Assembly: GCA_013365325.1 (NCBI GenBank)
Contig: JABVXV010000020.1
Span: forward strand, 434,001-498,000
Source of the DNA: Dipetalonema caudispina
Lineage: Eukaryota > Nematoda > Chromadorea > Rhabditida > Onchocercidae
Reading direction: 5' to 3'
DNA length: 64,000 bases
The notes beneath the pieces are model-generated. The model ran no database searches, had not been told where the DNA came from, and was given only the letters and a program-made list of their open reading frames with translations. Shown here piece after piece: positions 26,601 through 37,841 of this stretch. A program made the position numbers and the translations under genes. Each line of letters begins with the position of its first letter. The stretch's first letter is position 1.

Positions 26601-27222
26601 AAATTCCCTTTTGATCAGTGTTTTTTGTTTCCTAATTTGAATTCTAATCTCGAAACAGCAAAAGAAGTATTTGTTACTATTATTGCTAGCAACATCGATA
26701 GATAGCGGTTTATTGCCACAATTTAGTATCTGAACGATAAATACATAGTTGTATTTCAACAATTAATGATGGATCGACCGAATAATATTACGGAAGTTCA
26801 ATAATAGAATGAACCAATTTGCTATAAATTTTTTTGGAAAAGATCAGAATTCTCCTCCAGACATTACTGGCTACTTTATGTAAAGTAAAAGATTCAAGTT
26901 CAGGAAATAAATTTAATGTAACTAAGGTTTTGCTATCTGATGATCGAACGTGTAGTTGTACTTTTTGTCATCGTAAAAATTTTTGGAATGCGATAGATAA
27001 CATTTTTTTTTTTTTGTAAACTATTCTCTAGAAACATTTTAGTACAAGTTTGACTGAAAATTTTTGAACTTTAAAAATGTACAGTTTACAAAAACCTGAA
27101 GAAAAAAGGAAACATACAGTAGAAATTTTGATAGGCATAGATCCTCCACCAGATACAGTAAATCCCCAAGGGATTGTACTGCTACTTCGATTCATTCGTA
27201 CCGTAATCGTTTCGTATGCCAT
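23670..27222 (-). CDS. alp-1: ALP/ZASP (PDLIM) family protein, PDZ + ZM form without LIM
   Basis: Eight exons (27118-27222, 26018-26169, 25515-25620, 25352-25450, 24950-25080, 24532-24812, 23985-24141, 23670-23832) join in phase to 397 aa. Residues 1-86 form the N-terminal PDZ domain: MAYETITVRMNRSS, PWGFTVSGGG, SLADKAGLQIGDMV and FQEARNIVESA. A Ser/Thr/Asn-rich linker follows. Residues about 312-340 carry the ZM/DUF4749 motif VRHLQYNSPINLYS...AAEQYIQQTGG. The end is GDEAYLKSETRRLIAEEEG and SPSMQSASFKRISRACGTPVD, then TAA. ALP proteins bind alpha-actinin at dense bodies and Z-discs. No LIM exon follows within 4 kb, so only the short ALP form is visible. An acceptor ACCTACAG preceded by an 18-T tract sits about 20 nt upstream of the ATG, a good spliced-leader site. 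Confidence 0.92.
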
Positions 27223-30114
27223 TTTTGTCTATCGTATAGCTGTAGGTTTCAAAAAAAAAAAAAAAAAAAAATGAAATTAGTTAGTCAAAAATTCCTGTAG
27301 AAATCGTTGTATGTATCAATGCATTATGTTTTAACTATTTCACCAGAAATTAATTGAATTTTATTTCGTTGCAGTCAAAAAAGATTGTTTATCCAAACTG
27401 AAATGCAACAAATGGTCTAAAAATAATTTGCTGAGCAAATTAAACATGCAAAACGCGATCATACTGCATGTAAATAGAAGTAATGCATAAACATATGTCA
27501 TGTACTTACGTCTAAGTTCACGCTGAAATCTACGTAACTTTCCTTTTTCTAACTGAATAAATTCATAAATCGATCACATTCTTCTTTAACAAAGATATAT
27601 TTCAGATTGCTTAAATCAATTTATAAAGCATAATTGCCGATACTATGCAAATAGTTGAGAATCTGTGAGAAGTTGAGTAGCTGATAGTTGAGAATCTGGT
27701 CGAAGACTGAAAAGAATTGATCAATTATTGAATGACAAGTTCACGATAGCGAAACTTATGACGTATGTGTAGATGATCAAAGGATCCGTCGAGCATGTTG
27801 TGTTTATCGATCTCAAAATATGCTTCTTTCTTTTTCAATGTTTTCTAGTAACATTTTTTGTTCATTAACATGACGATCGATGATGACAGCAATCGTAGCT
27901 ATAGGAAACTGTTTCCAGTAACTATGAGAGAAGTGTTGACGTAATTCCAGAATTTGATAAACAAAATACGACTTGTTGTACTTTCGACATTTACATTCTT
28001 ACGTAAAGATAAGAAGTGCAGCTGCTTTATAACAGTCTCAAACTTTTATCAATAGAAAATACGATAAGTACAGCTTGAAAAGTAAAATGTGAAACGAAAA
28101 AATATCAAAAATTTGGATTAATTTAAGAAACTAAATGAAGACCTGGAAGTCGAATAAAAGTCAAAATTTTAACAGTGTAATTTCTGTCACTTCATTTTAG
28201 CTTTCAAGACCAAAATATTAGTAAACACTACTGGAGTAATGCTTACTTAATTGTACTTGAATGAAATTTCAAAGTGATTAAGTATTTTCAGATAAATTTG
28301 GATGTATTTAAAGCATTTGAATCATTTCAAATAATAAACAAAGTGATAATTGTGTAAGACTAGGCAAGAGGTCAGAAATCAAAATATTTCAGCAAAACAA
28401 AAAGAATCTCGGTAAAGGATTTGTGAAATAGCTTTTTTATTTTTTATTTTTCTCTTTATATTGATCAACAAAACCAAAGTTTTTAAACATTTGACAGAGC
28501 AGCTGGGAACCATCTGTTAACTGAGTTTGCATCCTTCAAACATCTCAATTTATATCTTTCAGAAGTTATAATTATTAAGAAAATCTTGCATCATAATGAT
28601 TTCTTTGGAAGGAACGAATAAAATTTACATTCTGAAAAATGTTAAAATTTTATTCGAGTAGTGATAGGACGATTATATTAGACAGTACAATAATGAATAT
28701 CATTTATTCTCTTTATTATTACCGAACAGATAAATTTACAGTTGCTTCTTTGAAGCTATCTTTGCTAAAATTTGAAATTCATTACTAATTGCTAAATTTC
28801 AATTAATTCAGACTTAGATATCAGTATATGCATATATACTATGTATAAAGAGAAAAAGATTATGTAAATATATAATGTAATGAGCAAATGAATTTTATGT
28901 AATTACATAATTAATGAAGCAATGAGATTAACTTTTTATCACTCTCTTGTTAATAAACAACAATACAATAATTGCTGCAGCTTAAATGAAAATTACTTAC
29001 TTTTATATGAACTAATTATAGCTAATTAGTTGAAACTTTTTCTTACAATGAAACATGCTTTCATAACAAATCCAACGAATGAATGTTTGCAAAGTAAGCG
29101 GTTTTATCCTCTTGGGTGGTACTTTTGCTAATATTCAGATTGATCTCACAAAAACAGCAAACAAACTGAAATATCGTTAAAGAAAATGAACATTAAATGA
29201 GAAGGAAGATTTCTTATCTTTTATCCTCAATAAATCAATCAATATTCATTTTTTTTTCTTTTTTTTTTGTAAATGCTAGGAAAAATTTAATTAAAACAGA
29301 TGATAAAAGATAAGAATAATTTGTTTCAGCGGAAAAAAAATTTGTTTTGGCTAGGAAATGGAATTAAGACTTTAGGGTAAGATCAAATCACTTATTAAGC
29401 AGATGAGTTTAGAGTAGCAACAAACGAAGGAAATGAAAGGCTGTTGAACTGGAAGCTATATTTGCCAGCTTTCATAATTCATTGCCAAGTGGTCTTAAGT
29501 TCATTTCATTTTTAAAACTGCACTATCAACTTGAAAAGAAATGGCAGAGAAATAACTCGTGATCAAAAGCTACAATTTTTCTTTTTCTTTTTGTTAGGAA
29601 TGAGTTAACATTTTGTGTTGTTGAAAGACAAAAATAACTGAAACGTTTTGAAAACGATGTGGAACTTTTTAAATAAAAATCCAAACATTTCGTTAATGTT
29701 CCTTGGATGAATTGCTTCCAATGAAGAAATTTGATAGCTTTTTCCAAAGATAAGACGCCAGTTTGACACATAAAAATTGATGCGTACTTATGAAAGTCTT
29801 CTTTTCATTCAAAATTAAATTTGAAAACTAATTCACCTTTATATAAATTATAATAAAAAATATTTCTTATTAAAGATTATTTCTATTTTGGACAGCCAAT
29901 TTAATTTGCAAAAGATTTATAGATTTGCTTCTTTGTAATGACATATAAACAAAATGAATTAGTGATTAGAAAAGTATCATAATAGCACTTAAAAATATCG
30001 AAATGTAAATAAGTACAATGTGGTACCAATTAATAATAATCACTGATAAGTGAAGAATGTCATTCACTATCATATAATAACAGTAGACAATACAATACTG
30101 TGTTTCTTAAATTA
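27223..30114. other. intergenic, AT-rich, alp-1 promoter side
   Basis: No gene is supported. Open frames such as 29526-29771 (-) show no domain or splice support. T runs occur near 29255. The promoter of the ALP gene is expected in the first kilobase to the right of 27222. Confidence 0.5.
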
Positions 30115-33100
30115 TCAACAAATATTGACACATTGCATTTGGCATGCTGAATTGCACATATTAATCGTAAGTTTCAGTTGCAGGCACTGCTCTGTGCACG
30201 TATTGATGCAGTTTGCAATGCAATTTGGCGATGATGGCAAAATCGTACTTGTTAATGATATTTTGCTTGCCTAAATTTGAAATTATAATTCTCATAAAGA
30301 GTAATTTGAAAAGATTTTATAAGAAATTTCTAACGAAAAAAAAAAAAAAAAAGAATGAATTGTTGAATTGCATGCAAGCATATTACTAAGATAAGATAGA
30401 AAATGCCTACCGATGGAATTGGTAATGATTGCACTTGTGAAGTAATGCATGATGACAGGCAAAGTGGCATGCAAACAGCAGTACAGTTCGCTTTTTTTGG
30501 TATTATTGGAATTGGTGATGTGGGAAAAATGATAGGGCATAAGGGACTTTTAGGAATCTGTGAATATTCCGGGCTTGAAGGGATTAAGCTCGATGAGTCG
30601 TATGCTTTTTGACATTGCAATTGGCACATTATCATGCATTTTTGGATTGCTACATTATTCAATGAGCATGCGTCCTGACAACCTGCAAATTATGACAATA
30701 ATTCGTGATAATATTCAAATTTATTCACTTTTGAAGTTTATTGATCAAAAAATGATCATATATCATTAATTTCTGAACAGGATGGAGTTGTAATGGACAA
30801 GGTAATATCAAAGTGAAAGGTACTTTGATGGCAGGATGGTTGACATGGATGATCTTTCGATGGCGGCGGTAACATCTGAAAGTTAAACGAAGGTTGTTGT
30901 AGCCGAAACATACACTTCCTCTGGCATCCCATTTGACACGATGAAAGACACTGATAACGATTATCACCTAGGCATAACTGATTGCACCCTAAAATACGAA
31001 AGTATTTAAAGATCCTTTCCTTATTTCTCAAAATTGCATCAATTTAACGTCTTTAAAAGTGATATTGAAAAAGCTTATCATAAAGTAATCATTTAATTAA
31101 TCATCAAATATTCCATTGCAGTTTTAAATTCCTAAAGTCAAAGAATTCACTTTCAATTTAGTCTATTTCTCAAAGAAACAATTTTTTTTAATCCTAAATT
31201 TTAAATCTAAATCTTAACTATAATTTTAAATACAGAAACTGAGTACTTAATGTTGTCGCTTACCTTCATAGCAACTATCATTACACCGCGATAAATTATG
31301 CTGCAGTCCTGAATATACAACAGGTGACGGTGTTACCTGACAGTTTCGATGGCACTGTAACTTGCACTGCAAATAGCATGCAAGTTCGCTGCAGCTTTGC
31401 ATGCTGCATTCCCTAAATAAAATAATTTGCTACGATAAAATTCCATTCTGTTACTGTTCTCATATCTAAAATTTTTTCGCTGAATTATTTCGTCGAATAT
31501 CTTACAGAAGTCAACACAGTGCACTATTTGATACTTATTACTGCGCTATATCTGTCAGTAAAATTAGGAATGAATGTTAAAATAGTTGGAAATTTGAAAT
31601 TTTATTCTCTAAGGTTCTACATAATTGACGGAATGTTTAATACTATTATTGTTCAGCAATCTGATACACAGCCTATTTTACTTTACTATTTTAAAACGTT
31701 CTTGTAAAATGTGTTATGGAGAAACTTACGTTATGCATTTATCCAAGCACGTACGTGAATCAACTACTGGTACAGGTGTACTTGGCGAAACAACAAATAT
31801 AGGTGTCCTAGGTGTAGTTAGAGTTACCGGTATTGGGACAGGTAACTGCGACACAACAGAGGTCATCGATTGTGCGCATGCTTCAGCACAAGCCTGTTGA
31901 CAGCTATCCAAACATAATACTTGTGACCAGTTCTGAGCACGGCATGTTGTTATGCATGTTATATGGCATCTATCATTGCAGGTAATTGGTGACGGTGAAT
32001 GGTCAGGTTGATAAGATGGAGTAACAATTTTAGTAGACTGATAGGTTGGAATACATACCTCTGTGCATGCTGGTTGACACACTTGCATGCATAATGATGA
32101 TGGGAAATTCTTAGAAATGCATGATAAAATGCATTTACTTGGACAGTTTTGAATGCACGATGATTGATAAATAATAGATTGTTGGGTAGGCAAAAGCGTT
32201 TGTTGGCCACAGATCTTTGAGCAATTTTGTTCGCAAATTAACTTGCAAGTATTATGGGTTTCATGGCAATTCGTTGCACAATTTTGTGGGCACTGCACGA
32301 TGCAATTCAATGGATTGTTTGTTTGCATGCTTGAAAATGACAAGTGATATTGTGGTGTTAATGTCACTTTCAGAGTTTCTGTTGGTGCAACTGTCAAATA
32401 AGTCATTTCACATGATTGCTTGCATATTTTATCGCAATCTCTTTGGCATAATAAGGCTAATCCATCCTGTCGTGCACATCTTACCAGACAATTCGGAATG
32501 CATATTTGCATGCAATTTGAAGAAGAAGAAGACATTGTTGGAAGAGGTAAAATTGGCTGTATCGGTTCACGCATAATTGGAATCTGAAAATTAATAAGTT
32601 GAAGCAAACGAAAATTTGACAGTTGCATGAATTATGTATCATTTTCAAATAATTCAATAAAATGAGTACTTAGAGGAAATGAAAATTTAAAGGGAAACGA
32701 ACTGGTGATGTTCTGATTGATTGATGATAACTGGTACAAGCTTGCTGACACGTAAATGTGCAAACTGGCTGACACCTAAAGAATGATCATTTTGAGATAT
32801 TTCAGACAGTCAATTTCAGTCTTATTTTTCAACATTTTAGTTTTAATCATCTAAAAAAAAAAAACTTGAAATTAGTTTTTTTTTTCGGTTATTTTGAAAA
32901 TATCATATTTTTTCTTCGACAACGTTTTTTTTTTTTTTTTGCAAATGAAGGAGTCGTTTATTAGTGAATTTTCACCTCATCACTGGTTGATTGTTTATTA
33001 CGCATGATTGGATGCATGATTTCCTGCAGGTTGGTTGGCATGATTTAGCTGATAATGAAGCTTGATTGCAGCTGCATGCTGCATTACATGAACACTGCTG

Positions 33101-33931
33101 TGGCTACAGAAATAAGCATCAATTTTTGAAGTTTTATTATTATAAATAATTAGACTAACAAAATACAAAGGATGTGAAATGGATGTAATCCCACTTTTTT
33201 ATCCCTAATTTCAACCGTCTATTACAAGTCATCTTCAAATGTTTTTGAGACTTAAATTACTTTTTTTTTTATTAAACAAATTAGCACATATATTGTTTAC
33301 TTGTAGACAAGTGCAAGATGGTGTCATTTTCATACAAGGACATTGTCGTCGCAAGCGTGACTGAGCATTCAATAAATTCTGAATACAATTTTAAATCTAT
33401 TTATTCAATTAAAATTCTTCCATTTGCAAGAATTTTGAAAGGATTGAATAAAAGTGCAATAGATGTTTGAAATGTCTATGAAAAGGTCAGATAAATTTTC
33501 CTGAAATAATCTTTACCCAATTAAAATTTATAATTTTTTTAAGCCATTAAATTCTGTTAAAACTAATGAACATTTCGTTTAATTAACGACTTGTAAAATA
33601 AACAAAGAGGATTCTCTCGTATTTCACTTCAATGTAATTACTCTCATTGAGTGACTTAATTGACAATTCACTGAGACTTCTTCATTTTAACTAAATCTAT
33701 TTCATTGAATTTTCTATATGGATCATAGCAGTGCTGTGATAGTACACTTCGGCATTTTTGTGCTAAGCTAAATTAATTTCGTTTACCATTAAATTCCATA
33801 CTTCAATGCTCTGTCCGAATTAAACAATATTTTAAGTGGTTAAAATTAGAACTTACATTTGATGAATGATTTCTAGCCAAACAAGCAGTAAGGAAGAAAA
33901 TTGAAAGAATTGCACCAAATATATGGGCCAT
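30115..33931 (-). CDS. secreted cysteine-rich repeat protein (C-x3-C-x3-C, C_tripleX type)
   Basis: Nine exons (33857-33931, 33301-33378, 32976-33103, 32703-32775, 31730-32583, 31264-31412, 30824-30988, 30411-30682, 30115-30270) join in phase to 649 aa. Residues 1-19 are a signal peptide (MAHIFGAILSIFFLTACLA). A basic RLRRQ site follows near residue 35. The rest is tandem Cys-x3-Cys-x3-Cys-x3-Cys modules, about 17 complete ones, for example CMQICIPNCLVRC, CIVQCPQNCATNC, CNDRCHITCITTC and the C-terminal CNSACQMQCVNIC just before the stop. Pro/Thr/Ser spacers separate them. Many modules come in pairs 5-9 residues apart. Two modules are split by phase-1 introns. The repeat matches Pfam C_tripleX (PF02363), a mostly nematode family of unknown function. 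No enzyme domain is seen. A matrix or cuticle-associated role is only a guess. Confidence 0.9.
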
Positions 33932-34039
33932 ATACTATTTCAAAGAAATAATTCTGTTAAAAGAAAGAAAAAAAAGAAATGAAAGATATATTGGAAAAGT
34001 ATTTCTTTGGTAAGAAATGAAAGATTCATTTACTTCCAC

Positions 34040-34057
34040 GTATATATATATATATAT
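34040..34057. repeat. TA dinucleotide microsatellite
   Basis: About nine tandem TA units, located 110 bp upstream of the start of the Cys-repeat gene. Confidence 0.6.
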
Positions 34058-35497
34058 GGAACATCAGATTGACCGGTTCGTGGCTTCATTTCATTTCTTG
34101 GAAACCAGAATGATTGAAATGGGTGAAGATTTTCTTTTTTTTTGTAGTTTTTCGGTAAACAGATTAGTCTATCTTAAGAGAAAGCATTGATAGAGAATAA
34201 CATTACCTATAGTATTTTTCATTAGGAGCAAATGTAAAAGTTTCTTTTTTCATTTCAATTTTAATCTACCTCAGAATAAATAATTCGTTTTTTGTTTGAG
34301 AAAAATAGTCATTTTTTGATTGGAAAAAAAGTATTTATTCTGCTTCATCAAAATTTTTTCTTTGTACCAAAATATTTAGCTAGAAATTTTAGTATTTGAA
34401 AATAATTGAACATAGTTACATAATGCTTTGCTTCTTCCAAGTTTTATACCTCATGAATTCTGGATCTGATAGATGAATTTGTTAATTAATTTTTTTTTTT
34501 AAATTTTATTTTTAGCGTTATTGTCTAAGAAAATAACTGCAGAATGAATAACTTTGTCCTGTACTAATCCATTTTAATTTTTGAAATAGTACCATTTTCC
34601 ATTCTCATTTTTTTCTCTCTGTGATTTGAGTAGTTTGATTGAATGAGGATTTTACAATAATTTTCATCTTCTATACAAAATATATCGAATTTTTCTGTCA
34701 TCATTTACATTACTGTCTTTCTCGTTATTTTGGAAATAAATTTTGTAAATTTGCTTTAAACAGATCGAAATTTAAACGATCAGGATTATAATGATATGGA
34801 ATAACAATACTTGACCATATTATTAAGTTAAACGGTATTTCAGTACCAGTAGTACTGTTACTATCTTCTTTCTCAAAGTAAACAAAATCTTTGCGTTGTG
34901 AAGTGGTTCAAGTAATAGTCAATCATCATATTTATTTTGTGTAAACTTTTTGATGAACATTAAATTAGTAAAATGATTAATGAGGGAAAAGTTAGGACCG
35001 TTTATTGGCGCAAAGAGAGAGACTACGGGAGAGCGGGAAAATTTTTCTTAGAACTTACAATGCTAACAGAATTTCGATGTCTGTGGGAAGTTTTCTAATT
35101 GCAAGTAACAAACTACGAATTGGTTTTTTTTTTTTTAGTTTATCGGACATATTAAGCAATTATTAAACATTTTGTTAAAAGTACTTCAAATTAATGAAAA
35201 ATATGTGAGGAATTCAAATATTTATCTGATGGCCAAATTTTCGATCTGTATAGACATACTTAGACAAACGATCCATATAGGATATTAGATTCCAGTTTCG
35301 GTAGTCGTAATTCCGGAGTTTGAAAATTCCTTCTTCCTACTCAAAGTTATTCTGTAGCACTCAGTTTAATAGTTGAGCAAAAAACAGTGTAATATTTTGA
35401 CTGTTAGTAAGGTGTCATGTTCCGGAAAGTTAACTAAAACAGATTCAAACCACAGCAACGATAGCACCAAACACCAAATTCCTTAGGCTTTTGATCT

Positions 35498-35929
35498 ATG
35501 ATGTTGTTAGAGTTCAAAGACAAATTGGAAAAAATTGTTAAATTCGGGGAAATTTCGTGGCGAAACGTAATTTTTATGTTTGTAGTTGTATGTGAGGATT
35601 TATCACTTTGTGTTCTTAGAGAATTGTAGCTTAGTTTCTAATCAATCATCAATGAAAAGAATAAAATATTCTGAAATTTTAAACAGTTTAAACGAGTTAG
35701 AAGTATCTTATCCAAAAGTAAAAAAATTTTTTTTCGTCCTTTCCAATCGATCAAATTTTCCTTAATTTATTTGAAGTTAAGCATAAGGCCGAAATTCATT
35801 CCATAACTTCCTTATGTATTATTTAATTCTTCTTCGTTATAGGATGATTGCAAACAGATCTTCGAAAAGTTGAAAGTCAAGAGGCCTCCAGCTGACCATA
35901 GAAACGATATTGAAGGGAGTGCTCAATAA
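35498..35929 (+). CDS. possible two-exon small ORF (51 aa), unrecognised
   Basis: Exon 35498-35566 starts MMLLEFKDKLEKIV 10 nt after an acceptor-like CCTTAG and ends AAC/GTAATT in phase 0. Exon 35843-35929 follows TCGTTATAG and reads DDCKQIFEKLKVKRPPADHR to a TAA that overlaps AATAAA. The amphipathic, Lys/Glu-rich protein looks coding, but there is no known domain. It could be a micropeptide, part of a degraded element, or chance. Confidence 0.25.
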
Positions 35930-36649
35930 AGCGTAGAATTCTACGATGAATGAATTCATCCAATATCGAAATTTCGGTTGACAAGAAACTCTTTAATTAA
36001 TGTTTCTAAAAAGAATCGGTATGTCCAATTCAGAATCTTTTAGCTTCCATTAAAAGTATATAACAATGAAGGAGCATTTTTCGGACATTTTCAAAATTCA
36101 GTTGAAATTTGCGAAAATTGTGTGACACACTGAAAGATTTTCTATTATTATTGAATTTTTACGGGATGAAAATATTCAAGTTTTAAAGCGTATGAAAAAA
36201 GTCACAATAATTATAAGAGAAATGGAAAGATTATTGGCAAGTGGTTTGCAAAATGAGAAAGAAAATATGGCATTTTAAGATCAGATGTTGAAAATACGAC
36301 ACAATAGATCTGAGTGAAGTTTTAGGACAATTTTGCAATTGAAAAAGAAATATATTTACCATAGACTTTGTTTTTTCTATTCAAGGCTCTTTGATTGACA
36401 TTTTCAAATTAATCAACAATTTCATGAATGAAAAAAATCACATATTATTTAACTTATATAGTAATTTCTAAAATTTCATAAATATGTTTCGGTAAAAGTT
36501 GTTTAACTCAAGCGAAGAAAGAAGAAGTGTCAGAAGATCCGTTATTATGATATTGAACTGAAGGAATGATAATTTATCAAGAAAAAAAGGAAAAAACCAA
36601 CTGGTAAAATTTAAAAAATAACAAAAACGAAATGAAAGAACAAGAAATG

Positions 36650-37807
36650 CTATACATCAGTGACAGTAAGACCTCGTGGTAATACTAATGGTCCACCTGC
36701 TCTCAGTTCTTCCTCCGAGTAGTTTAACACCGAAGAAACTGGCAATGTACCATCAACCTTGCAAACGGATAACTTCGGTACTGGTGGCAATGGTTTACGC
36801 TTCTGTGAATTGGGAAATGTATTCACTGCAAGCATAATGTTAGAAGTAAAGGAAAGTTAAGATTCTATTAAAGGTATATCGATTATATTCAAAGAAGATT
36901 TACATTAGTGATACGAGTGAAATATAACTTTTTTTTTAACCTGAAATATCAAAAGTGAACTTGACAATCTTTCCCAGACCCATCATTTTTAAGGGTCACA
37001 CTATGGTTATATGCATTAGTCTTATGCAATTTAGATTCCTGATTGCAATCATTGAAATGAGTAGAGGTAACCTACTTGGAAGAGGTTGAACAGTAGGAAT
37101 TCCCGCAGTGATGTAAGTTTGCGATGATTCAGTGTCGAACTGAATGGGTTTTAATTCTTGAAATGTTGGACGTGAGAATGAAGTAGATGGATGCCGTTGA
37201 CCTGAAGTTTGTTCATCGATCACAGATGATCTGTTAGCCTCGAATGGTTCCATTGTTTGATCAGTGAATTGCATTGATATACCTTCTGTAGAATCAACAC
37301 ATTTGTGGTATGAATGAAAGATATAACTGAACAAAACAGCAATGAAAGATCTCCAATTGCATTAAGTAATCACTTTTCATTGAAGAAGATCACAAAACTT
37401 TTGAAGAGTAATTAAAAAATATGAAAACTATTTTTGATAGTAATTAAAAATTGAATTTGTCATTGTTATCAAAAGCCATTATTATTTAGTTTACAATGAT
37501 ACATACCGGAAAACGTAATTGGTAATCGTGAGTTAATAATAATCGATGAAACAGATGGTGTACTCACTGATACACTATCCATGAGTATTGCTTTACATTG
37601 ACATTTTGGACAATTTGGATTTAAACACTCCGCTAAATATGTTTGTAAGCATCTGAAATAGATTATTCTGTATGAATAATTTACATATCATATCAATATG
37701 AACAATTATGCATTTCTTTCTCTGATGAATTTACTTTACATTGAAAGTTTTTTCGATGAACTGTTAAATCCCTTTCGTATTCTTCGTATTACTTCATTCT
37801 AATTTAT

Positions 37808-37841
<34 letters not shown>

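Larger units (their letters stand above)
33932..36649. other. intergenic gap with a possible small + strand ORF
   Basis: AT-rich. It contains a TA microsatellite (about 34040-34057), a less AT-rich patch around 35230-35960 with a possible two-exon small ORF, and two adjacent GAATTC-centred palindromes at 35932-35959. No recognised gene. Confidence 0.45.

Noticed and set aside
31625..32576. + strand open frames opposite the Cys-repeat gene
   Set aside because: The opposite strand carries a nine-exon model with signal peptide and regular C-x3-C modules.
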